DNA of 15,965 bases from assembly GCA_946479035.1 (NCBI GenBank), contig CAMLDW010000049.1, positions 1-15,965 on the forward strand, in the 5' to 3' direction. The DNA comes from an uncultured Chthonomonadaceae bacterium (lineage in GTDB: Bacteria > Armatimonadota > Fimbriimonadia > Fimbriimonadales > Fimbriimonadaceae). This document shows, piece after piece, positions 5,369 through 13,059 of the stretch. The first letter of the stretch is position 1, and the number at the start of each line of letters is the position of its first letter. The notes beneath the pieces were generated by a model. It made no database searches. It was not told the origin of the DNA and saw nothing but the letters and a program-made list of their open reading frames with translations. The position numbers were made by a program, and so were the translations under genes.

Positions 5369-6895
5369 ATGAAGCACCAGCTCGTCACGGTCATTGACTT
5401 CGGCGGCCAGTACACCCAACTGATCGTCCGTCGCATCCGTGAGCAGGGCGTCTACAGCGAGATGGTGCCCTGGACCAGGGCCTGCGAGCAGATCAAGAAG
5501 CAGCGGCCCGACGCAGTGATCCTCTCCGGCGGGCCCAAGAGCGTGCTCGGCGAGGGCGCGCCGACCCTCGACTTCTCTCTCATCGAAGGCATCCCGACGC
5601 TCGGGATCTGCTACGGCCACCAGCTCATGGCGCACTACCTGGGCGGAAAGGTCACTAAGACGACAGAGCGCGAGTACGGCCGGCGCACGCTGACCAAGGA
5701 CGACCCCCACTCGCTCGTCGGACGGCTTTCCAGCGACCAGGTCTGGATGAGCCACGGCGACCAGGTCCTCGCCGCGCCACCGGGCTTCACTGTGACCGCC
5801 GAGACGGACACCTGCCCCGTCGCAGCTTTCGAGAACAAGGCGAAGAAGCAGTACGGGGTGCAGTTTCACCCGGAGGTCTCGCACACGCTCGACGGTCGCA
5901 CCATCCTACAGAGGTTCCTCTTCGAGGTCGCGGAGCTCAAAGGTGACTGGACCCCCGATAACTTCATCGAAGACTCGATCGAGCGAGTCCGCAATGAAGT
6001 GGGGGACAAACAAGTGCTTTGCGCTGTGAGCGGAGGAGTGGACTCAAGCGTCGTCGCCGCGCTAATGGTCCGAGCGATCGGTGAAAGGGTCGTCTGCGTG
6101 TTCGTCGACCACGGACTGCTTCGCAAGAACGAAGCCGAGCAGGTCGTCGAGACGTTTACAAAGGTCTTCCGCCCGCGCCTCGTCGCCATTAACGCGCGAG
6201 AGCAGTTCTACAGGGCGCTCAAGGGCGTCACGGACCCAGAGACGAAGCGCAAGACTATCGGCGAGCAGTTCGTCGTCGTCTTCGAGCAGCACGCCGAAGA
6301 CCTCAAAGGCTGCGAGTTCCTCGCGCAAGGCACGCTCTACCCCGACGTAATTGAGAGCGGCTCTTCCACAGCCGCAAAGATCAAGACCCACCACAACGTC
6401 GGCGGCCTGCCCGACTGGATGAAGCTCAAGGTCATCGAGCCATTGCGCTGGCTCTTCAAGGACGAAGTCCGCGAGGTCGGACGGAAGCTCGGGCTCCCCG
6501 AGGACGTCGTCGACCGCGAGCCGTTCCCCGGCCCCGGCCTCGCCGTGCGAATCCTTGGCGAGATCACTCCCGAGCGCGTGAAGATGACCCAGGAGGCCGA
6601 CTGGATCTTCCGGTCCGAACTTCGCGCCCACGGCCTGCACCAGCACATCTGGCAGTCGTACGCGGCGCTGCTCGACGTGCGCAGCGTCGGGGTCATGGGC
6701 GACGAGCGCACCTACGAGCAACCGATCGTCCTGCGCGCGGTGCAGAGCGAGGACGCAATGACCGCGCAGGCCGCCCCGCTGCCGTTCGAGTTCCTCGAGC
6801 ACGTCTGCAACCGCATCGTCAACGAAGTGGACGGCGTAAACCGCGTGCTTTACGACCTAACCAGCAAGCCGCCAGCGACGATCGAGTGGGAGTGA
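5369..6895 (+). CDS. guaA: GMP synthase (glutamine-hydrolysing)
   Basis: The 508-residue two-domain enzyme makes GMP from XMP, ATP and glutamine. The N-terminal class I glutaminase has Cys81 (GICYGHQ) and His168/Glu170 (FHPEV). The ATP-pyrophosphatase domain has the PP-loop SGGVDSS (221-227). The C-terminal dimerisation domain ends PPATIEWE, the family's normal ending. Length is typical (about 510-525). The longer reading from 5246 adds residues absent from the family, and ATG 5345 would place the -10 inside the gene, so ATG 5369 is chosen. With hpt two genes downstream it suggests local grouping of purine functions, though each has its own promoter. Confidence 0.97.
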   Translation: MKHQLVTVIDFGGQYTQLIVRRIREQGVYSEMVPWTRACEQIKKQRPDAVILSGGPKSVLGEGAPTLDFSLIEGIPTLGICYGHQLMAHYLGGKVTKTTEREYGRRTLTKDDPHSLVGRLSSDQVWMSHGDQVLAAPPGFTVTAETDTCPVAAFENKAKKQYGVQFHPEVSHTLDGRTILQRFLFEVAELKGDWTPDNFIEDSIERVRNEVGDKQVLCAVSGGVDSSVVAALMVRAIGERVVCVFVDHGLLRKNEAEQVVETFTKVFRPRLVAINAREQFYRALKGVTDPETKRKTIGEQFVVVFEQHAEDLKGCEFLAQGTLYPDVIESGSSTAAKIKTHHNVGGLPDWMKLKVIEPLRWLFKDEVREVGRKLGLPEDVVDREPFPGPGLAVRILGEITPERVKMTQEADWIFRSELRAHGLHQHIWQSYAALLDVRSVGVMGDERTYEQPIVLRAVQSEDAMTAQAAPLPFEFLEHVCNRIVNEVDGVNRVLYDLTSKPPATIEWE

Positions 6896-6930
6896 AGCCC
6901 ACCCCGGTGCGAAGATAGATGGCCAACCAG

Positions 6931-6936
6931 TAGAAT
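6931..6936 (+). promoter_or_regulatory. -10-like TAGAAT upstream of the lipoprotein-like gene
   Basis: TAGAAT is a near-consensus -10. It ends 20 nt before ATG 6957, giving a leader of roughly 14 nt. It argues against a TTG start at 6936, which would overlap the hexamer. Confidence 0.35.
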
Positions 6937-6956
6937 TGCCGTTCGCGACAACCAGC

Positions 6957-7760
6957 ATGGCTCCAAGAATCTCTAATGTGGCACCTTGGTCAGGGCTGAC
7001 CTTCCAAAGAGCGCCGTTGGTTTTTCTAACGGCGCTCGGGTGCCTAATAACGCTCGCCACCGAGCACGCCGACCCGCGAACGGGAGTTCCCATCCGTTGC
7101 GAGGTCGATGCGAACATGTTCCCGCCCAGTTGGCGCGAAGCCGCGATCAACGCGCAAGCCACGCCCCTCGACCCGGTCGAGGTCGCGCGCTCCGAGCGCG
7201 ACGCCGAAAGGGCGCTCGCCCTCTATCCCGTCGAACTGGTCAAGAAGAACCTCAAGGCCGTCTACTTCATAAAGGAGATGCGCTTCTACGGCCTGCAGTA
7301 CGGCGGCACCAACTCCGCCGACACCGTCTACGTCGCCAACGCGGGCGAGAAGTCGGGCTACACCGACGACTTCCTCACCGGCGCGTTCCACCACGAGTTC
7401 AGCAGCATCCTGCTTCGCAACTACCCCGACAAGTTCGACGAAAAGGCCTGGCGGGCATCCAACGCGCCCGGCGTCGAGTATCGGCAGGGCGGCACAGAGT
7501 CGCTCCGCTCCGGCACTGCCGACACCAGCTACGTCGAGAGGTTCAACGTAGACGGCTTCCTCAGCCAGTACGGAACCTCGAGCGTCGAAGAGGACTTCAA
7601 CACCTACGCCGAGGCGCTGCTGACCGGCGACCGCGCATTCTGGGCCGTCGTCGAGAGGTTCCCCCGCGTCGCAGCCAAGAAGGACCTGATCGTCGCCTTC
7701 TACGCCAAGCTCGATCCGAGCTTCAACGAGAGGTTCTTCCGCTTGCTGGTCAAGCAGTAG
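6957..7760 (+). CDS. Exported putative metallopeptidase-like protein with HHEFSS motif
   Basis: The 267-residue protein has an N-terminal hydrophobic stretch (about 19-36, APLVFLTALGCLITLA) after basic residues, fitting a signal peptide. Cys29 could be a lipidation site, though the box ALGC is imperfect. The mature part resembles gluzincin-type bacterial putative zinc peptidases in having FHHEFSS (144-150) on a helix and a later EEDFNTYAEAL (211-221). In the HExxH pattern the second histidine is replaced by serine (HEFSS), so zinc binding would be altered or lost. A degenerate or structural relative is therefore possible. The start could also be GTG 6978, which leaves the signal peptide intact. 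The stop TAG is used in the hpt -10 box 9 nt before hpt. Confidence 0.6.
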   Translation: MAPRISNVAPWSGLTFQRAPLVFLTALGCLITLATEHADPRTGVPIRCEVDANMFPPSWREAAINAQATPLDPVEVARSERDAERALALYPVELVKKNLKAVYFIKEMRFYGLQYGGTNSADTVYVANAGEKSGYTDDFLTGAFHHEFSSILLRNYPDKFDEKAWRASNAPGVEYRQGGTESLRSGTADTSYVERFNVDGFLSQYGTSSVEEDFNTYAEALLTGDRAFWAVVERFPRVAAKKDLIVAFYAKLDPSFNERFFRLLVKQ

Positions 7761-7763
7761 ACT
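7758..7763 (+). promoter_or_regulatory. -10 element TAGACT of hpt, built on the upstream stop codon
   Basis: TAGACT ends 6 nt before the GTG of hpt. Its first three bases are the TAG stop of the preceding gene, the same arrangement as at corA. Confidence 0.45.
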
Positions 7764-7769
7764 TCCGGC

Positions 7770-8288
7770 GTGCCCAGCCTTCGCGTCCTGCTAACGGAAA
7801 GGCAGATCCAATCGAGAGTGCGAGAGCTCGCGCAGCAGATCAAGGCGGACTACCAGGGCAAGCAGCTCCTGCTGCTTGCAGTGCTAAAGGGCAGCTTCAT
7901 CTTTCTCGCCGACTTCTGCCGGCACTTGGACCAGAACGTCGAAATAGAGTTCGTCCAGCTCAGCAGCTACGCCGGCGGCACCGAGTCCAGCGGCATCGTC
8001 CAGATCCGCAAGGACCTCGACGTCAGCATCGAGGGCCGGGACGTCCTCATCGTCGAAGACATCCTGGACACCGGCCTCACCATGGCCCACCTGCGCGAAC
8101 TGCTGGGCACCCGGCACCCCCGCTCCCTCAAGGTCATAACCCTCCTTGCCAAGCCCGCCGCCATGAGGCGCGGGGCCCAGGCCGAGTACGTCGGATTTGA
8201 GATCCCAGACCAATTCGTGGTAGGATATGGGTTAGACCAGGCAGAACGGCATAGGAACCTTCCTTACGTGGCCGTTCTGGATCAGTAG
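7770..8288 (+). CDS. hpt: Hypoxanthine phosphoribosyltransferase
   Basis: The 172-residue cytosolic type I phosphoribosyltransferase salvages hypoxanthine (and usually guanine) with PRPP to IMP or GMP. The PRPP loop VLIVEDILDTGLTM lies at 92-105 with the acidic pair Glu96-Asp97. LKGSFIF (39-45) is the conserved pyrophosphate-binding loop, and the C-terminal FEIPDQFVVGYGLD is the family's base-binding segment. Length is normal. The GTG start is supported by the -10 element 6 nt upstream. It is followed by rho after a 75-nt spacer. Confidence 0.95.
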   Translation: MPSLRVLLTERQIQSRVRELAQQIKADYQGKQLLLLAVLKGSFIFLADFCRHLDQNVEIEFVQLSSYAGGTESSGIVQIRKDLDVSIEGRDVLIVEDILDTGLTMAHLRELLGTRHPRSLKVITLLAKPAAMRRGAQAEYVGFEIPDQFVVGYGLDQAERHRNLPYVAVLDQ

Positions 8289-8363
8289 GTCTTTCCCATT
8301 CTAAGGTCGAACCCCGTGTTCTAACCCTTACAAGCAGCGATCCTGCACACCAAAGACACGCCC
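8289..8363 (+). other. Leader of rho
   Basis: The 75-nt spacer holds two TTCTAA repeats (8299-8304, 8319-8324) and TAAGGT (8302-8307), possible -10 material, but no element at the 6-nt spacing seen at other genes. rho therefore may have a leader of some 50 nt, which would suit the autoregulation known for rho in other bacteria. No strong hairpin is seen. Confidence 0.3.
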
Positions 8364-9767
8364 ATGGCGCACCATACTTTCCGCCCACGCAAGTCCGAAA
8401 GCGGCTCTAACAGAGGCAACCGCGACCGAGACCGGAACCGAGACAGGAACCAAAACCGCCGTCCACACAGGATGGACCACGAAGACCTCGAGAACCTCCC
8501 CGAGGTCGGCTACGCGCACTTCGACGAAATGCCGCCGGCAGCGCTCGCCAAGGAGGCCAAGGCCGCCGGTATCTCCGTCGACGAGGACCGCAACCTCGTC
8601 ATCGAACAGCTTTTGCAAAAGGCGAACGCCGAGCACGGCTCTATCTATCGCAAAGGAGTGCTCGACGTCCTGCCCGACGGCTGGGGCTTCCTCCGCCAGT
8701 TCAACTACGTCCCCTCCAACGACGACGTCTACGTCAGCCAGTCGCAGATCAAGCGCTTCAATCTTCGCCCAGGCGACATCGTCTTCGGGCTCGTCCGCGA
8801 GCCGAAGGAGGGCGAGAAGTACCATGGCATGCTCCGGGTCGAGGGCGCGAACGGGCTCGCCGCCACAGCCCCAGAGATCCAGAGCCGCGTCAACTTCGAC
8901 AAGCTCACGCCGCTCTTCCCCGACACCAAGCTCATGCAGGAGACCGAGCCCGAAAGGGTCATCGGCCGCATCATCGACCTCATCGCGCCGATCGGAAAAG
9001 GTCAGCGAGGCCTGATCGTCGCGCAGCCAAAGGCCGGAAAGACAACGATCATCAAGTCGATCGCCAACTCTGTCGCGTCCAACAACCCCGAGGTCTATCT
9101 CATGGTCCTGCTCGTCGACGAGCGGCCAGAAGAGGTCACCGATATGCGCCGCTTCGTCAAGGGCCAGGTCATCTCCTCGACTTTTGACGAGCCGGCAGAA
9201 AACCACATGCGAGTCGCCGAACTCTGCCTCGAACAGGCCAAGCGGCTCGTCGAGATGGGGCGCGACGTCGTCATCCTTCTCGACTCCATCACGCGCTACT
9301 CGCGCGCAAGCAACCTGACGATCAACCCTTCGGGCAGGACCCTCTCCGGCGGACTCGATCCAGCCGCGCTCTACCGACCGCGTCGCTTTTTCGGCGCAGC
9401 GCGGAACGTCGAGGAGGGCGGCTCCCTCACGATCATCGCCACAGCGCTCGTCGAGACAGGCTCGCGCATGGACGACCAGATCTTCGAGGAGTTCAAGGGC
9501 ACCGGCAACATGGAGATCGTGCTCGACAGAGACCTCGCCGAGCGGCGCATCTGGCCCGCGATCGACGTGCGCCTCTCCAGCACCCGCCACGAAGAGGCAC
9601 TGTTCGACAAGGACCAGCTCGAAGCCGTCGTCCAACTGCACAGGATGCTGGCCAAGTCCACCGACGCCGTCGAAGCCACAGAGTCGCTCATCAAGCTGCT
9701 CAAGCGCACGCCAAACAACGAGGCGTTCCTGGAGACGATCGCTCAGCGTTCCAAGGCGACGGTCTGA
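8364..9767 (+). CDS. rho: Transcription termination factor Rho
   Basis: The 467-residue protein is the hexameric RNA helicase that ends transcription. It begins with an Arg/Asn/Asp-rich low-complexity segment (18-34). A Rho_N-type helical region (about 40-88) comes next, then the cold-shock RNA-binding domain (about 97-165, [14 protein letters not shown]...). The RecA-like ATPase has Walker A QPKAGKTT (221-228) and Walker [11 protein letters not shown] (302-311). The usual GLIVAPPKAGKT is [12 protein letters not shown] here, so proline 221 is glutamine. The secondary RNA-binding region [11 protein letters not shown] and the ending [12 protein letters not shown] are as expected. Start ATG 8364 lacks a Shine-Dalgarno. 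Confidence 0.97.
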   Translation: MAHHTFRPRKSESGSNRGNRDRDRNRDRNQNRRPHRMDHEDLENLPEVGYAHFDEMPPAALAKEAKAAGISVDEDRNLVIEQLLQKANAEHGSIYRKGVLDVLPDGWGFLRQFNYVPSNDDVYVSQSQIKRFNLRPGDIVFGLVREPKEGEKYHGMLRVEGANGLAATAPEIQSRVNFDKLTPLFPDTKLMQETEPERVIGRIIDLIAPIGKGQRGLIVAQPKAGKTTIIKSIANSVASNNPEVYLMVLLVDERPEEVTDMRRFVKGQVISSTFDEPAENHMRVAELCLEQAKRLVEMGRDVVILLDSITRYSRASNLTINPSGRTLSGGLDPAALYRPRRFFGAARNVEEGGSLTIIATALVETGSRMDDQIFEEFKGTGNMEIVLDRDLAERRIWPAIDVRLSSTRHEEALFDKDQLEAVVQLHRMLAKSTDAVEATESLIKLLKRTPNNEAFLETIAQRSKATV

Positions 9768-9864
9768 CCCAGCAGGTTTCGCGGGCGTTCGGCACGTTTG
9801 CGCGCGTCCTCAGCCAGCTTGATTGCCGGTTAATCGCGGCTCGCGCCCGACTGGACCCGCAAAA

Positions 9865-9884
9865 CATGGATTAAGCCATCCATG
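9865..9884 (+). repeat. Inverted repeat over a start codon
   Basis: CATGGAT (9865-9871) and ATCCATG (9878-9884) form a 7-bp perfect inverted repeat with a 6-nt spacer. The right arm contains the ATG at 9882. It could hide that start in an RNA hairpin or bind a dimeric regulator, or it may simply lie upstream of the real start at 9924. Confidence 0.4.
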
Positions 9885-10220
9885 GGTGCTGCGGGCGATG
9901 GTGTCGTTCATGATCTGTCCCACATGAGGGAGTCAATACCGGACTGGCTCGTCCTTTATGGCTTCCTTGGAATGTGCGACCTTGGATTCACCCTCGCCGC
10001 GTTCCAACTAGGTGCGACGGAGGCAAATCCGTTCCTCAATCACGCCCACGGCTTTGGGCTCTTCGTGTTCTCGAAGCTCTGTACCACCCTTCTCGTGCTC
10101 TGCATCTGCTTCCGCCTTCGCGAACGCGCCTCGATCATCAACATCATGGGCATCGCGAACGCCGTCATGGCGAGCCTTGTCGTGTACCACGTCGCCTCGC
10201 TCTGTGCGTACTTCGGCTAG
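9882..10220 (+). CDS. Small membrane protein, DUF5658-like
   Basis: The 112-residue protein has three predicted helices (about 22-42, 58-77, 86-106). The pattern CDLGFTLAAFQLGATEANPFL matches what I know of DUF5658-type proteins (a D-x-x-x-T helix followed by G-x-x-EANP). Its function is unknown. The start is uncertain: ATG 9882 lies in an inverted repeat without Shine-Dalgarno, while ATG 9924 (MRESIPDW) would give 98 residues that begin just before the first helix. It follows rho by 114 nt, which hold no clear terminator. Its stop overlaps the rdgB stop on the other strand. Confidence 0.7.
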   Translation: MGAAGDGVVHDLSHMRESIPDWLVLYGFLGMCDLGFTLAAFQLGATEANPFLNHAHGFGLFVFSKLCTTLLVLCICFRLRERASIINIMGIANAVMASLVVYHVASLCAYFG

Positions 10221-10816
10221 GCGCGCGCCTTCAGCGACTCGATCAGCCTTCGGAGCACCTTCCCCCTGTGGCTGACCTCGTGCTTCTCCTCTGGAGCAAG
10301 GTCCGCCATCGTGCAGTCCCTCTCCGGCAGCCAGAAGATCGGGTCGTACCCGAACCCTCCTGCCCCGCTCCTCTCGTGGGCGATCCGCCCCTCGCACGTG
10401 TCCTCGATCACCGTCTCTCTGCCGTCCGGACCCACGAGAGCGATGCAGCAACGGAACCGCGCCCCGCGCCCCTCCTCCGCCAGCCCTTCTAGCCGCGAGA
10501 GCACGATCGCCATCTTCTCGTCAAAGCTCGTCCCTGCGCCCGCAAACCGCTTGCTCTGCACGCTCAGCTCTCCTGGCAGCGCGTCGATCTCCAGCCCCGC
10601 GTCGTCCGCGAGCGACCACTCTCCCGTAAAGGCGTGCGCGCTCCGTGCCTTGATGAGCGCGTTCTCGGCGTACGTCCCTCCCGTCTCCTCCGGCTCCGGC
10701 GCACCGGGATAGTCCGTCAGCGTGCGGAACTCGGTGTCCGGCAGCGCGCGCGAAAGGATCGCCGTCATCTCCCCCGCCTTCTTCGCGTTGTGAGTCGCGA
10801 TGACCAGCCGCTTCAT
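10217..10816 (-). CDS. rdgB: XTP/dITP pyrophosphatase (non-canonical purine NTP hydrolase)
   Basis: The 199-residue HAM1/RdgB family enzyme hydrolyses ITP, dITP and XTP to monophosphates and keeps deaminated purines out of nucleic acid. ATHNAKK (7-13) forms the nucleotide-binding start, SLADDAGLEIDALPG (68-82) carries the metal-binding aspartates, and GGFGYDPIFW and SHRGKVLRRL complete the family signature. The usual SARYAG after the metal site reads SKRFAG, a minor variation. The open frame extends far upstream through rph, but the family N-terminus fixes the start at ATG 10816. That ATG overlaps the rph TGA by 4 nt (ATGA), implying coupled translation. Confidence 0.95.
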   Translation of the reverse strand: MKRLVIATHNAKKAGEMTAILSRALPDTEFRTLTDYPGAPEPEETGGTYAENALIKARSAHAFTGEWSLADDAGLEIDALPGELSVQSKRFAGAGTSFDEKMAIVLSRLEGLAEEGRGARFRCCIALVGPDGRETVIEDTCEGRIAHERSGAGGFGYDPIFWLPERDCTMADLAPEEKHEVSHRGKVLRRLIESLKARA

Positions 10817-11535
10817 ATCCCCAGCGTCTGCCTCTGTAGCGCAATCAGCTCGACGATCCCCTTCTTCGCGAGACCGAGCATCCGCCCGAGCTCTTCTGCC
10901 GAGAACGGGTGCGTTTCTGCCGTGCCCTGGATCTCGATGAACTTCCCCGACTCCGTCATCACGACGTTCATGTCCGTCTGCGCGCGCGAGTCCTCCTCGT
11001 AGCAGAGGTCTAGCAGCTCGGTGCCGTTCACAACGCCCAGGCTCACAGCCGCGACCGGCTCCTTGACCAACATCCTCTTGATCATCCCCTTCCCCTGCAT
11101 CCACTTCAACGCGTCGTACACCGCCACGTACGCGGCAGTGATCGAAGCCGTGCGCGTCCCGCCGTCGGCGCGGATCGCGTCGCAGTCCACGAGGATCGAA
11201 CGCTCGCCCATCGATTCCAGGTCGACCACGGTCCGCAGGCAACGCCCGATCAAGCGCTGGATCTCCATCGAGCGCCCGTTCGGCCCGCGCGTGTCGGCGC
11301 GCTGGTTCCGCTCGCGGCCGCTGCGCGGCAGCATCGCGTACTCCGCCGTCAGCCACCCCTTGCCCGTGTTCTTCATGAAGGGCGGCACGCGGTCCTCAAC
11401 CGTCGCAGTCACGAGCATGTGCGTGTCTCCCATCTGGATGAAGCACGACCCTTCGGCGAACTTGGCGAACCCCCTCTCCATTATCACCGGGCGCAGTTCG
11501 TCGGGCCTTCGTCCGTCAACGCGCATGAAGGCCAT
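10813..11535 (-). CDS. rph: Ribonuclease PH
   Basis: The 240-residue phosphorolytic 3'-5' exoribonuclease trims tRNA 3' ends and degrades structured RNA as a ring hexamer. RVDGRRPDELRP (5-16) is the normal N-terminus. RNQR and GRSMEIQRLIGRCLR (87-101) and the phosphate-binding DCDAIRADGGTRTA (117-130) are intact. Length equals the family norm (about 240). The start ATG follows the rsmE TAA by 1 nt, and AAAGG inside the end of rsmE, 4 nt before the ATG, can serve as ribosome binding site. The rph-rdgB order is common in bacteria. Confidence 0.97.
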   Translation of the reverse strand: MAFMRVDGRRPDELRPVIMERGFAKFAEGSCFIQMGDTHMLVTATVEDRVPPFMKNTGKGWLTAEYAMLPRSGRERNQRADTRGPNGRSMEIQRLIGRCLRTVVDLESMGERSILVDCDAIRADGGTRTASITAAYVAVYDALKWMQGKGMIKRMLVKEPVAAVSLGVVNGTELLDLCYEEDSRAQTDMNVVMTESGKFIEIQGTAETHPFSAEELGRMLGLAKKGIVELIALQRQTLGI

Positions 11536-11536
11536 C

Positions 11537-12220
11537 TTACCTTTGGCCTATCAGCGCCAAAGCGCACGCCGCCGCGACCGCAGTGTCCACGCGCAGTACC
11601 CGCGGGCCCAGCGTCACCGCCCTCTCGCCGATCTGCGCGACCTCGCGCGGGGCCCAACCGCCCTCGGGCCCGATGACCAGCTCGATCTCGTCCCCTTTCT
11701 TCAGTTCGCGCGCCACTCCTTCCACCTCGCTGAGCACCTGCGCGCGAGGATACTGCGCTAAGACGTCCGCCAAGGACTCCGCGAGCCCGATCTTCGGCAA
11801 GTGCGTGCGGAACGACACCTCTGCCGCCTCGCGCGCGATCGCGCGCAAACGGCGCAACCGGTGCTCGCGCTTCTTGTCGTCCCACCGCACCACCGTCCTC
11901 TCGGAAGGAAACGCGACGAAATACGCGACTCCCAGCTCCGTGCCCATCCGCACCGATTCGTCGAGCTTATCGTTCTTCGGCATCGCAAGGCACAGAGTCA
12001 GCCGCACGCGCGACTCAGTCTCCGGCCGCAGCACCTCGATCGGCTCGACGCCGCGACCTGACAGCCGCGCGCGCACCACGCGCCCGTCGCCAGGGAGCAC
12101 CACGACCTCGTCGCCGCTCTTCATCCGCAGCACCTTGTGGAACTTGCTGTAGTCCTCTTCCGGCAGCAGGATCAGCGGCGGCAGCTCGTCAGGCACGCCA
12201 GAAACGAACGCGCGCGGCAA
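11537..12220 (-). CDS. rsmE: 16S rRNA m3U1498 methyltransferase
   Basis: The 227-residue SPOUT-fold enzyme methylates U1498 of 16S rRNA. The N-terminal PUA-like domain begins MPRAFVSGV. LCLAMPKNDKLDESVRMGTELG is the family helix. The knot holds IGPEGGW (GPEGG at 184-188) and LGPRVLRVDTA (204-214). The start is TTG 12220, because the preceding in-frame codons lie inside prmA and do not match the family. GAGG (12227-12224), which overlaps the prmA stop, lies 3 nt upstream. The prmA-rsmE pairing is common and supports a shared ribosome-modification operon. Confidence 0.93.
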   Translation of the reverse strand: MPRAFVSGVPDELPPLILLPEEDYSKFHKVLRMKSGDEVVVLPGDGRVVRARLSGRGVEPIEVLRPETESRVRLTLCLAMPKNDKLDESVRMGTELGVAYFVAFPSERTVVRWDDKKREHRLRRLRAIAREAAEVSFRTHLPKIGLAESLADVLAQYPRAQVLSEVEGVARELKKGDEIELVIGPEGGWAPREVAQIGERAVTLGPRVLRVDTAVAAACALALIGQR

Positions 12221-12225
12221 GGACC

Positions 12226-13059
12226 TCAGTGGCGCAGCAGGGCGGCTATCCAATCGCCTTCCTCCGTTTTTTCCTCGACGCGGAACCCACACTCCGTCAC
12301 GGCCGCCAGTACGTCCGGCCAGTTCGGCGCGATCACTCCGCTGACGATCCACGCGCCTCCTCGAGCCACGCGCAAAGAGGCCGATGGCGCGAGCCCGATC
12401 ACCGCCGCACTGATGATGTTGCTCACGGCGGCGTCATACGCGCCCTCAGGCAAAGGATCGAACCCTACTCCCTCATACACGACGATCCTAACATCGTTCC
12501 GCGCGGCGTTCTCGCGCGCCGCCGCCACAGAAACGCCGTCCACGTCCACGGCGTGAACCTCCGTCGCACCGAGCTTCGCAACTGTGATCGCCAACACCCC
12601 CGAACCGCACCCGACGTCCGCGAACCGCGCGCCGCGCAGCTCGAGCCGCTCGATCAGTTGCAGACAGAGCCTCGTCGTCGGGTGGTCGCCCGTCCCAAAC
12701 GCCTGCCCTGGATCCAGAACGATCTCCGTGCGCCCGTCGGGGACCTCTGCATCTTCCCAGCTCGGCCTGATCCAAAGGCCGGCACCGACGCACAGGGGCT
12801 TGAAAAACTGCTTCCACGCCTCCGACCAGTCCGTCTCTTCGACCTCCTCCGTCTCCACGCGCGCGCCGGAGGCGGTGAGGTCCAAAGAAAGCGCTGGAAG
12901 CTCGCCCTCTTCGCCAGGTGGAAGGTACGCGCTCATCGTCGGCGGCTCGTCCGTCTGCACCGTCCCGTCCAGGCCGTGACGCGAAAAGCGCTCCGCCCAC
13001 ACGGACCAGTCCTCGGGCTCGCTAGGCAGCAGTGCCGTGACCTTGAGCCACGTCTTCAC
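12226..13059 (-). CDS. prmA: Ribosomal protein L11 methyltransferase
   Basis: The 277-residue SAM-dependent enzyme trimethylates ribosomal protein L11. The N-terminal substrate domain (about 1-100) ends in TDWSEAWKQFFKP, a PrmA hallmark. DPGQAFGTGDHPTT (116-129) and DVGCGSGVLAI (148-158, SAM loop) follow, then AVDVD. The catalytic-region motif normally ANIL reads SNII. The start is GTG 13059, which overlaps the dnaJ TGA by 4 nt (GTGA). The AAG repeat that encodes the DnaJ lysine tail lies just upstream and is purine-rich enough to act as ribosome binding site. Confidence 0.93.
   Translation of the reverse strand: MKTWLKVTALLPSEPEDWSVWAERFSRHGLDGTVQTDEPPTMSAYLPPGEEGELPALSLDLTASGARVETEEVEETDWSEAWKQFFKPLCVGAGLWIRPSWEDAEVPDGRTEIVLDPGQAFGTGDHPTTRLCLQLIERLELRGARFADVGCGSGVLAITVAKLGATEVHAVDVDGVSVAAARENAARNDVRIVVYEGVGFDPLPEGAYDAAVSNIISAAVIGLAPSASLRVARGGAWIVSGVIAPNWPDVLAAVTECGFRVEEKTEEGDWIAALLRH

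Noticed and set aside
8328..9641. 437-codon minus-strand open frame opposite rho
   Set aside because: Antisense shadow of a certain rho gene; composition is biased and no domain is visible.
10817..11356. Upstream extension of the rdgB frame into rph
   Set aside because: The RdgB family begins at MKRLVIATHN (10816); the extension is Arg/Ala-rich and lies out of frame over rph.
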